From Panicum virgatum (lineage: Eukaryota > Streptophyta > Magnoliopsida > Poales > Poaceae): a DNA stretch of 64,000 bases. Both the position numbers and the translations under genes were made by a program. The stretch lies in the NCBI RefSeq assembly GCF_016808335.1, contig NC_053139.1, forward strand, positions 38,994,464 through 39,058,463, written 5' to 3'. Under the pieces are notes generated by a model, which saw nothing but the letters and a program-made list of their open reading frames with translations, did not search any database and was not told where the DNA came from. Below are positions 54,171-64,000 of this stretch, piece by piece; within the stretch, counting starts at the first letter, position 1, and each line of letters starts with the position of its first letter.

Positions 54171-56985
54171 TAACAAATCTTGTTCTTTTCTATTTATTTT
54201 CTTCTTTTGTTTATTTCTCTTGCTCTTTTCTTCTCTTTCCTATTTCTTTCCTTCTATTTCTATCTCCCTTCTTTTTCCCAATCTTTTGTATCTATTTATT
54301 TATCTATTCTCTCTCTCTTTCTTCATTATAAGTCTCATGTACATAATCTTGTTTGAGTATATAATTTATCATTCTTATAATTTTTATCAACCATGTTTGT
54401 TTCTTTTATAAGATATCATATTGGTAGATCTGTACTTGCTTACCTTTTACCGTGATCTAAAAAAACATTTTACTATAGTATCAAATATTAATTTATTTGT
54501 GTTGTGGACCCATAAGTTGGGGTGTGAAATAATTTATTTCTTTGTATGAGCTAAGTTGTTCATCACGTGTATGTTTACTTATAAAAATATATTTTTTAAA
54601 TGTAGATGTATTTGTTCTTCACATAAAGTTCGCGATGTTTAATATTTTATTTGTAGTATATTATTATTTGTTCGATATGTTTAACCTTTTTCGTAAAAAA
54701 ATATTTATTCCCAATAGTTGAAATTGATTATTTAGTGTAATTTTTTTTTTCAAAATGTCATTTAAACATAAGTAATTGAGATCTTGTCATAAGAAAGATA
54801 ATGGTGCAATTTAAATTTAATTTAGAAGCTTGATCTAATAGTTGTAGTTTTTTTAATTTTGAATTTGCATGCATGTGGGCCACGCCAGCTAAAACTATTA
54901 TCCCGCGGTACGTATGGAAACAGTTCCACAGTTGAGCTGATGATTGCCCATCTAATATATCCTCCAGGTAATGATAGGTGGAAATATCATCTGAAGTGAT
55001 ATATAACTGCACCCTGAGCCTCATTTATTGCTTTTTTTCATCGCTACAGGTGGGGTACTCACACTTCATAACCTATCAATATGTGGAAATGGAAGTTGGG
55101 CATACAATACGGAATGAATACTATCGAATTCTTTTCCTCCATGTCCACCGTCGTGTGGCAAGCTGAACCCGTTCCACGCTGACTTCGATGCCAGAGCGAT
55201 CGTGTGGTCCATTCTCTCATGTCTAGCACGTCATGGTCCTGATGCACGGAGCCTCCAAGTTTACCAAGGCCACCGTCATATCATCGCACAAGTCCGTCGG
55301 AGTTAAAAATATTTCAGAGATGCAAATTGTTTCAGAACCAAATAAAATGTTCCAAAACAAGCTAAAAATATTTTAGAAAAATATCATCTAAATATAATCG
55401 AGTGTGGTCTAGTTTTGAAGATTTTGTTGTAAGAAACACAACGGTGCAATCGAAATTTAATTTGGATAACTAGTTCATAAAGTAGAATATTTTTTAGTTT
55501 GAAATGCACGAAAATCAAGATATATGGGCACCTCTACCCTTTCTCTCCTCGTGGAGCCTGTTGCGCAGCACCAAAAGTCACGAGCTCATCTTGATGACGT
55601 GGCGTGATGCCAAGAGCAGCACGCAGCCGTGAAACGCGGAGAAGGCCGGAGGGGCACCGTCTTTAAGAAACCCGATTTACTTGTGCTACGAGAGTACGAG
55701 TTAGATCGAGTACACGATCACCCACCATAATGACTAAATTGAGCAGTCATGTTCGCAAGTGCTACCTCGATCGACTTTATATACGCGTAGCATTCACCTA
55801 TGGGCTATGGCTCAGCGTTTCAGACTGACCTGCTGCACTGCACCCACACCCATTAGGTCGTGCGTTGGGGGTGTCAAGAACAGCTTCGCACTACTCATCA
55901 AAATTGTGCAGGTCGTGCAACTTTAGGAAGAGGCGCTAGGGAGGCATCCACCACTCCCATTCGATCAGGCTCCATCAGGCAACACCTTCAAAGAAGGCGC
56001 ATTCCGGTTCCGCCCTAGGTACCAAATTGGAAGTAAACATCTTTGTGCTATCCTCTATATCCACAGAAAAAGTTGCACTTAGGCAGCTCAATAGCAGGGG
56101 ACGGTTGTTGGTTCACTCATGCAGACAGTTACCTTGGAGGTTGGTTACAAGTTGCAACCCCACGCATCACCATCTCAATGCCAACGCATGGTACTAGTAC
56201 ACATCTCCAAGCAAATGCGTCGATGATAAATGAAAATGCATTGTCTTTCTTTCAAAAAAAAATGCATCGTCCATCTCTCAACTAAAGAGATAAAACTTGG
56301 GACACGTCTATCCCGTGAAAGAACTACAAATGGCAGGATAAGAGTTGACAAGAAGCCAAGAAAGCTAGGATCACATTTGATCCACAAAAAATGTGTAGGT
56401 TATGCCCTCCTAAGAAGAGAAGGCGCCAGGAATCCCACACGACTAGGACGTGTAACCATCAGAACGCACAAGACCGACCAGGCTCCAGTATCACACTTCG
56501 ATAGAAGCCCCATGGCTAATTCAAATTGTTCAATTCGTGGTCCCATGGCGCTTGCAAAGTATAAGAGTTCTAGAAGGCCAAAAATTGCAACAAAGTAAAT
56601 CAAGTAATCCGATGGCACGAAGCAGTGATTCAATGGAGCTATTCATACTGTCATTGATTTATTGTCTGGATGGCATGAACAGCCGAGTCTCTCGCCCCGC
56701 AATATCCAAAGAATTATGCGAGTGACATGCACGGGTCATGATTTTTTATGCTACCACTGAGCCTCCACACCAAGAGGCAGGTTCGGAGCTCAACATCCTA
56801 TATTCAGTACCATGGTGCCAAAATGGTCACCAGGCTTACATCAGCAATACCACCTTATTATATCTTGGCAATACCGCATTATTATATCTTGCCGCCAAAA
56901 CTGACTCCCTACAAAAACAGGACAGGCACAAGGTACCTTCTCTATACTGCATACATGTGAGACGGGACAAGGCGACACGTTTTCG
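54171..56985. other. Spacer between LPP and PRS
   Basis: AT-rich DNA with only short frames. The right end should contain the 3' UTR of the PRS gene. No repeat ends or gene motifs recognised. Confidence 0.4.
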
Positions 56986-59900
56986 TTATTGGAAGATGCT
57001 GCTCACGGAGCCATCACGATGGACATGCCAGATTGTTTCTGCTACAAGGTTTGCCATTGAAAGCACCGTCAGCTGAGGGAAGCATTTGTCTTCTGGCAGC
57101 AGGATGGAGTTTGTCACTATGACTTCCTCAAAGATGCCTCCAGAAAGCCTTTCAATTGCAGGAGGGCTGCAAAGCAACCGTGTCAGTACAAAGATCTCTC
57201 AAAGCACTAATCATGTGAGAATACACATACAGCTTGTTAGAGCAGAGATTTCAAGCAACCTGCTACCTTCTGAAATAATTTGGCTGCAGATTAGCAAGTA
57301 GAATTTGACAACGAAATTCACTAACAAAGTCAATTTTAACCGTAACAAATTTAGTCATTTTTTGGGCATTTGATAAAAATAAAGATTTCTCAAGCACCTT
57401 CCTACACCAAAATACCAAGGATGGCGTATACAGGCCTCAGTATTCTCGAAAACATTCACAAATGGAAACCATTTAGGAGTGCACCCACTACAGAAGAAAT
57501 CTACACTCAAGTACTCAACCATGCATATTTTAACTTACTTGTTACCTTAACAACAGGGGGGAGGTAAGAAAAGCTTAGTTTGGATAATAATGTTATGTGT
57601 ACAATTGTTAGAGAGCACGAGAGAAAAAGAAAGGCTTGAAGAGTCCAAACTAAAGGCAGATAGGCAGTGTACAGTAGGCAGACGAATCTACTGATGAGAT
57701 TGTTAGACTAGCTGCAAATTGTATCCTGTTGTAATTTTTTAATCAGTTTCATGAACCTACTTTAAGAATAATATTAGAAAAAAGGAAATCATGAAGCATT
57801 ACATCATGTATGTTCTTCGCCATAACAAAATACTAAAAATAGAAGTTATATAGCCAACTAGCAAACCTGAAAACAGCATGCGTACAACAAGCATAAACAG
57901 CTTCAGCTCCCTCCTGTTTTAACAAAGTTGCAGCACTAGTGATTGTCCCTGGGTTTTATTAATACAAAAAAGTGAATATTGGAAGGAATACACTGAAAAT
58001 ATGTATAACCAAAAAAAGTTGGGAAACAAAACAGATTGCCAACCTGCTGTGTCAATCATATCATCAACCATGATAGCAACTTTCCCTTTCACATCACCAA
58101 TTAAGTGCATGACCTGCAGGGCATAGTCAGAAGTAGGAAGCTCAAACACAGTCATTCGGCAAGCCACTAAAAGTGATTGCAGAGATCAACACATGTCAAA
58201 ACTAGGTTGACTGGGTAAAAACCCACAAAGTACATAGATAGATTAATAAAACATTAGGTGATAACAACATTAACTTACAATTTTAGTATATCTAACAAAC
58301 TACTAATTTATGGTGAATCATTATATTTGAAAAAAAAAATAGTTGACCTCTTGACACAGAAAGAAAAATATTTAGCAAAGTCCTATCCTGTTTACAGGAA
58401 GTCAACAAAAAAGGGGGCTGTTAAATTAAATTTAAATTTACTTCAATTCAAAGGTGTCCATTCTCACCTCTGACATGTTGTGACCCTGTCTTCTTTTATC
58501 AACAATAGCTAAAGGAGCATCAAATAATTTTTTGGCAAATGCACGTGCTCTGACAACACCACCCACATCAGGAGAAACAACCACAAGATCTTCAGATATT
58601 GTCTTGCTAGCAAGGTAATCCAGAATCACAGGCTACATATAACAAAGATGACAATAATTGGTTATCAGCTCAAGTTTTCAGCAATGAAACTTCTTAACAA
58701 GGAGATGCGATATTTAAACACTGTAATGTCAAAGAAAGCAATTTTGCTGCTAATACTACCTGTCCATATATATGATCCACAGGAATATCAAAGTACCCCA
58801 ACGCTTGTGTAGAATGAATATCACACACAATGACACGATCACTTCCAGCTTCTGTAAGTAAATTTGCAGCAAGTTTGGCAGTAATAGCCTCACGTCCTTG
58901 AGCCTGCAAGACCGAAGAACTTGCTCAGTTCAACAAAGGGAAGACTAGATATTCAATTTAGGTTGTACAACTCCATTCCTCACACTTAATATCTAGAGAC
59001 CCTTACTGTATTAGTATTAACTATTGAGTAATAGCTAATAACACAAGTATAGGAAATGGGAAACAATCATGCATAATAGATGGATTTAGAAGAATTAAGG
59101 AAGCAGGAGAAAAACATTATTTTGGTATCCACAATAAAGTTGAGGCACCAAACAAGTTGCCAACACTGTTGCATGAAAATCAGCATGGAAAAAAGAACTT
59201 CATTTTGGAGTCCATCATGGAATTGGGGCACCAAACAAGTTGCCAACTTTGCTGCATGAAAATCAGTTGCACAGACAACAATCCGTGACAAGTAGCTCAA
59301 ATGTTGAATTTTGTTTTGATGAAGCTATCTTTACATGCATTTAGGCAGGGAACAAGATGAAGAAGTAATTAAACTCAAAACAATCTGAGTTTTCTGTATT
59401 TTAATTAAATTCTGAATCTGGACTTGATATGGACTAGAACTAAAAATCTCCGAATCAGTTTGCTACTACCTTTCTGTCTGCTCTGGCATACCCAAAGTAT
59501 GGAATGACAACAGTAATAGACCGTGCTGAAGCCCGCCGGCATGCATCAATCATGATGAAGAGCTCCATGAGGTTTTCGTTGACAGGAGAGCATGTTGGTT
59601 GAACCAAGAACACATCACATCCTCTCACGCTCTCTTGCAGCTGAACATAAATTTCTCCATCGGCAAAGCGCTTGATGAGGATCTTGCCAAGGTCCACACC
59701 CAGGTAAGCAGCAATTTCCTATAAATAAATACAGAGACAGGCACCAGTATTCAGTAGCACATTCACAATCACCAATCAGTACCTTAACATCCATAGCGAA
59801 TCAAACATAAAATCTTGAAAACAAAACAACATGGACATGTAGTAAATTGGCTGTATTACATCTGACAAGGTACCAATACCTTTCATGTCTATTTTAGTAG

Positions 59901-60664
59901 AACTGTCAAAAAAGTGTCGTTCAGCCATAGTGGACGGAAGATACAAATCCATAAAGCCTTGTACACTTTTTTTAAAAAAATGGAATTACAGCTGCAAGGG
60001 GGTGACATCCCTTTCACGTAAAGCACCAAATATTTGGATTGTAAAAAGACATTTATCATTTAAAGTGGCATTTGACGACTGTAGAACGAGAAATCAAGTA
60101 CCATATATACAACTCTAGTCCACAGGTCGCTTAATAAAAATTAAAAAAAAATCTATTTTCTTTAAGTAGCTACGGAACCAAGCAACCAACGCGGGGGAAC
60201 AGAGCAGGGCGAGCCCACCTGGGAGAGCGGGCGGTTGGCCGTGCCGGAGAAGATCTTCATCCTGGAGTCCCGCGCCTCCCTTGGCAGCGCCGCGAGCCTG
60301 GCCTCCGACGCGGGCGCCTTCGGCGTCCACACCGCGCCCCACGGCTCGACCCCGCCCGTCCGCTTCCCCCCATCCACCACGCGCAGCTGGTCGCTCCCGA
60401 GCACGCACCTCTGCTCAGACAGGAAAAGGAAGAAAATAAGTAAAAAAAAACGCAGCACGACCTCACCCGTCACCACCACGCGGGGCGCCAATCTCAAACC
60501 CTGTCACGCCCACTCCACGAACGAGATGGAAGGCTTACCGGCGAGCGGAAGCGCGGGGCGGCGGCGCGGAACGACGACAAAGCGGCGCCGCCGCCGCCGC
60601 GGCTGCGGCGCGGGGAGAGGAGCAGGGAGGACGCGGTCCCAGGCGCGGCCGCGGTGGCCGCCAT
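56986..60664 (-). CDS. PRS: Ribose-phosphate pyrophosphokinase, plastid-type, complete
   Basis: Eight coding exons on the minus strand: 60664-60539, 60410-60219, 59718-59470, 58903-58760, 58632-58468, 58113-58044, 57948-57867 and 57166-56986. GT-AG borders and phases all agree, giving 1,209 nt, 402 aa plus TAA. It makes PRPP from ribose 5-phosphate and ATP for nucleotide, His and Trp synthesis. The first about 45 residues are Ala/Ser/Arg-rich without acids, a typical chloroplast transit peptide. Motifs: [13 protein letters not shown] (93-106), the ATP/cation signature [20 protein letters not shown] (216-235), the flexible loop [12 protein letters not shown] (281-292), and the PRPP loop [10 protein letters not shown] (about 308-317). 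It closely resembles the chloroplast PRS1/PRS2/PRS5 group of plants; I cannot tell which paralogue. No defect is seen. Confidence 0.95.
59115..59275. repeat. 81-bp tandem duplication in a PRS intron
   Basis: Two copies (about 59115-59195 and 59196-59275) share GGCACCAAACAAGTTGCCAA and GCATGAAAATCAG, with several substitutions. It lies in intron 3, so the coding frame is not affected. Confidence 0.8.
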
Positions 60665-61937
60665 GGTGGCACGCTCCGCTAGGGTTTTGAGAGCGGAAGG
60701 GTGCGCGCCGCCTTGGAGTGCGGGAGCTCGGGGTGGCGGCGGCGGCGGCGGTGGTGCCGTGGTGGTGACTGCGTCGCGGTCCGTTTTGTGATGCGGTATT
60801 CCGCGGTATTTAACTGAAACGTATCAGTGCAAATCACGGTCTTCGTGATAATTCGTGCAAACTACGATAAAAAAATTGTTTAAATTAAAAAAAATCAAAC
60901 ATGTAAATAATATAATGATACACAATTTTATAAAATATCTTGTCTAAATTTTATTTTGTTTGTGAGATATAAAAATAACAAATTTGGACAAGATATTTTA
61001 CAATATTGTATATTAATATATCATCTATATGTGTGATTTTTTTGGTGAATTTAGATGATTTTTTTTATTGTAGTTTGTACAGGTTTTTACGAAGTTGTGG
61101 TTTGCACCAGATATGTTCATTTAACTAACCTTATATGCGTGGCGCATTCGCGCTTTGGTGATGCGATTTCACTAATTTGGGCATAGGGTTAATAGAATAA
61201 TCTCGCTACTTTGCAGTTGCGTCCAGCCGCTCCGTGGTAATTGCATCGATGCCGTAGGGGAGCAATGCAAGTTTGAAATGTAGGAATTTTTTAGGACTCG
61301 TGCAAGATTCCGTGATAAAACAGCATCACTCGTGTTATATAATGAAAAAAGATTATAAGTTGTGAATAGGGTATTGATGGTGTTGGGCACGGGTGGACCT
61401 CGGTATTGGCGAAACTAGGCTCCAACCCCTGCTTGCCTAAGGGAAACTTTCTAATATCCCATCAACGCACAGCCTCAGTATATCATTGCCTATTCAAAGT
61501 CGATCAGCAATGGCAATTTGGTCTCCGGTGTTTCTAATGTTTCCTTCACTACAAATAGTATAAGAGAAATTTTACAATGATTGAGAAAAATAGGAGTCGT
61601 TCATCTGATAAAATATTACGGTGGTGAGTACCTAGAATAAAATATTTGGTACATCCAAAATGTGGAATCAAGTATCAAAAAGTGTGACCAAATTAAATTA
61701 AATTTAATTTTTATAAATACTTTTCATAGACCAACGGCTAGAACAAAAATTCAAGATAAAATTACCTGAAAGTACTCATTGGTACTTTACAATTATTGTA
61801 AAAGAGCTCTATAATGTGTAGCGCTTGATCTTGGGCCCTCTTGCTCTTGGATCACGTTCTGCCACTGGTGTTGGGTTTGAAGATACAACTCGGTGTGAGG
61901 TGCATTTCATCTCATCTCAATCAATTTGATTTGTTCA
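60665..61937. other. PRS promoter side and spacer
   Basis: The first about 120 bp upstream of the PRS ATG are GC-rich with GGCGGC repeats and no TATA box. Further out the DNA becomes AT-rich. Two stretches near 60940-61080 are partly inverted copies of each other (AAATTTGTTATTTTTATATC-like). No gene recognised. Confidence 0.4.
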
Positions 61938-62094
61938 TAGTGGTGGAGCTTGGTGGAGACCAAAGGGGGCCATGACCCCCACTGGTTCAACACAATCTCC
62001 ACTAAATGAATAGTAATTTGCTATTGTTTATGAATATTTAGTGCTAAATTACATAGATTGCCCCCCCTCGTTTAGTGTTTAAGCTCCGCCAGTG
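61938..62094. mobile_element. Small hAT-type MITE (157 bp)
   Basis: The ends TAGTGGTGGAGCTT and, inverted, CACTGGCGGAGCTT are flanked by TTTGTTCA (61930-61937) and TTTGTTCG (62095-62102), a 7-of-8 TSD. Same end type as the elements at 12665 and 15189. Confidence 0.75.
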
Positions 62095-63571
62095 TTTGTT
62101 CGCGATGTAATCCATACAAATGTTTCCTTCCACACAAGCATTGTACGTAGGTAGCCACTTGAAACTTCCATTTCAAAGAAAAATATCCAACTCGCGGGTC
62201 GTGAGTATGATGTGGAATTACCGAATTAGATACCATATGCTGTGTAGGCATCAGCTGAGTCCTTGAGTTAGACTTCTTCAAAACTCTCCTAGGTCCTAGC
62301 CAACCGTAGCTACGTGGAGGGAATATATGCCATGCCCGATGTCTTGCCACCATCAAGTGGGACTAAAGTGTTGTTCTTTAGTGTTCTTTGGGTGTGCCCC
62401 TCCTATTTCAAAGAAAAAAAAGTCTCAACCTGTTGCACGATTAAAGCATGTACAGATGTTTGTTTGTACTAGGTGAAAGTGTTGTATCATGTTCATTTCA
62501 GAAAGTTGCCAGGAAAATTGTTTAGGCCACCTCCAAAGTTGGTGAGTCAGCTGGATCATAACTGTACCACATCAGTTTTCCACCTAAGTGGAAGAGAGAG
62601 AAATAAGAGCTATCTCTTGTTCAAGAGATAGTCTTATACACTCATCCCTAAATCAGCGAAATTGATATGTGGACCTTTATATGAGCTGGTGTTTGACTCT
62701 GACTGTTGGAAGATATGGCTCTTACGCTATATTAATCGGATACGTTAGCAGATGCCTCTAGGTAGGAGGAGACCTTACGGTGATCATAACCCCCCTGTCA
62801 AAAGAACGTCGCAACCAGGGGGGCAGTTGGCAAAAGCGCGCTGAGCCCAGCGGGCCCACCCGCCCGCGGTCCACCGCGTCCACCGGCGGAACCGTCCTTG
62901 TCACACGCAAGCCAACTTGCGCGCCGGCCCCAGCGCGAGTGGAGCCCGCGTGCCCGGCCGCGCGCCCGCGCTGCGTCCGCATGACCGCGGCCTTGAGGTT
63001 GTGTGCGTGCCGCGCCAGAATCTTGGCGCGCCACCGCGCGTCGCGCGTGCCGGGCGAGGGGGCAACGGCACAAGCCTAGCACAGATCCAGCACGAGGAGG
63101 AGGAGGGTCCAAGCCAAGAACGAAACGGCACCGGCCACCTCCAGCCTCCGTTTTTTTACGGAGCCTTTTTGACTTTTTGCCTCCCCCTCGAATCTCAGAG
63201 ACGGTAAACCTTTCTGCCCACTACATCGCCACGGGCATCGTAATCAATCGGCAGGGGGCAGGGTGTGAGCTGGTGATGAACTGACAATGGTGCTCCTCGC
63301 ATGGCCTAGCAAGTTGGGAACGGGACACCATAAACAGCACGTTTCCTCGACAGCATCACGCGTGCCAAAGATACGGTCAGGGGCACGATCTGCTCGGATG
63401 GCAGCTTTTAATGAGTTGATTACAGGGGAACCAGCTCGTTTTGTATTTTCTGATTCTCTAAAAAACATAGAAAAAATCAATTCGGGTTGCCTCATGTAAA
63501 TCGTGTTAGTATTATAGTTTTTATTATGTATCTAGACATAATGCATATCTAGGTGTATGTAAAAAAACAAT
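62095..63571. other. Spacer, no gene recognised
   Basis: It includes a GC-rich patch (62800-63110) with overlapping frames on both strands and no domain. The remainder is AT-rich. Confidence 0.4.
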
Positions 63572-64000
63572 TGTCGGTACCCCAGGACTGGGGTACCGCC
63601 TTTTGCTGCGCCTAGGCAAGAGTCTTGTAGTTATCCTTAACTACGTCCAGCAGCCGGACCCTTGCGGTCCGGAGCCCCGCTCACCCAACAGCGGTCCCGG
63701 ACCTTCCCCTGGTTAGTAAAGGTCCGGGAGCACCACGTGCCCCGGGAAAAGCTGGCGGTCAGCCCGAACGGCTGGAAGCTCCGGACCTCCTCCCGAAGAG
63801 GACCGGATCCCCAGGGAATCCCGGACCCCATGGGGGTCCGGGACCCCCGGTATAGTAACCGGACCCCTCTCTAAGGAAAGGAATCGTCACCCCGCCTCGG
63901 GGTGGTCCGGGGCCACCACGTGTCAACAGGCACAGACGCGTATATAAGGCCGCTTGGTCTCCTTATTAAGGCTCACCTACCGCGGCATTCATTACGACAG
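63572..64000 (+). mobile_element. Left part of an LTR, probably Gypsy-type
   Basis: It starts TGTCGGTACCCCAGG and immediately forms the palindrome GGTACCCCAGGACTGGGGTACC (hyphenless core 10 bp each side). LTRs starting TGTCGG are common in grass Gypsy elements. GGTCCGG/CCGGACC motifs recur more than ten times from 63655 to 63920. A TATA box GTATATAAGG is at about 63940. It continues past the window edge, so the strand and family are tentative. Confidence 0.65.
63940..63948 (+). promoter_or_regulatory. TATA box of the right-edge LTR
   Basis: GTATATAAGG lies after the GGTCCGG-rich array and before the window edge. This fits a U3 promoter and supports reading the LTR on the plus strand. Confidence 0.55.

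Noticed and set aside
56230..57076. Plus-strand frames of 110-122 codons right of 56230
   Set aside because: The right part is antisense to the last PRS exon, and the remainder shows no domain or codon pattern.

Overview
The window looks like nuclear DNA of a grass. Its host genes have short exons, GT-AG introns and GC-rich first exons. Its repeats are Angela/BARE-type and Sirevirus-type Copia elements, hAT, Tourist and Stowaway MITEs, and a TGTCGG-type LTR. The palindromic array GCGGAC-NGTCCGC in one Sirevirus LTR suggests a panicoid grass, but I cannot name the species. There is no bacterial or organellar content, no rRNA, no recognisable tRNA and no CRISPR.

Layout. 1-4551: the 3' end of a Sirevirus-type Copia element (+), with an extra ORF before the 3' LTR, several polypurine tracts and a 1,685-bp LTR. 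It sits in the LTR of a minus-strand Angela-like Copia element (4552-10482) with a broken gag-pol. 10483-10871: a truncated Sirevirus LTR. 10872-19927: host sequence dense in small DNA transposons. It holds a stray duplicate of the last exon of the LPP gene, a small unidentified spliced gene with a hAT element in an intron, and a decayed papain-type cysteine protease gene with a hAT element in its last codons. 19928-24774: a complete but decayed Ale/Hopscotch-like Copia element with target-site duplication (TSD) ACTTC. 24775-27068: spacer with two MITEs. 27069-39996: a plus-strand Angela-like element with TSD CTCAG. A 3.4-kb insertion interrupts its 5' LTR, and a Sirevirus LTR plus gag fragment replaces its gag region.

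40002-64000 is the gene-bearing part. In order it holds a DNAJ10-like J-domain pseudogene (-), a GC-rich region, a COX23-like twin-CX9C gene fragment (+), a subtilase relic (-), a complete seven-exon lipid phosphate phosphatase gene (-, 319 aa), a complete eight-exon plastid-type ribose-phosphate pyrophosphokinase gene (-, 402 aa), and the start of a Gypsy-type LTR that runs off the right edge.

Only the LPP and PRS genes look intact and functional. They are separate housekeeping genes (membrane phospholipid signalling and PRPP supply) and not an operon or pathway cluster. The rest is mostly nested transposon history, which can be ordered from TSDs and paralogous empty sites inside the window. 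I found no convincing new biological system. The best leads are a near-perfect 30-bp foldback (42140-42230), the paired palindrome arrays in Sirevirus LTRs, the unclassified 3.4-kb insertion, and the exon-7 duplicate of the LPP gene 40 kb from its source.
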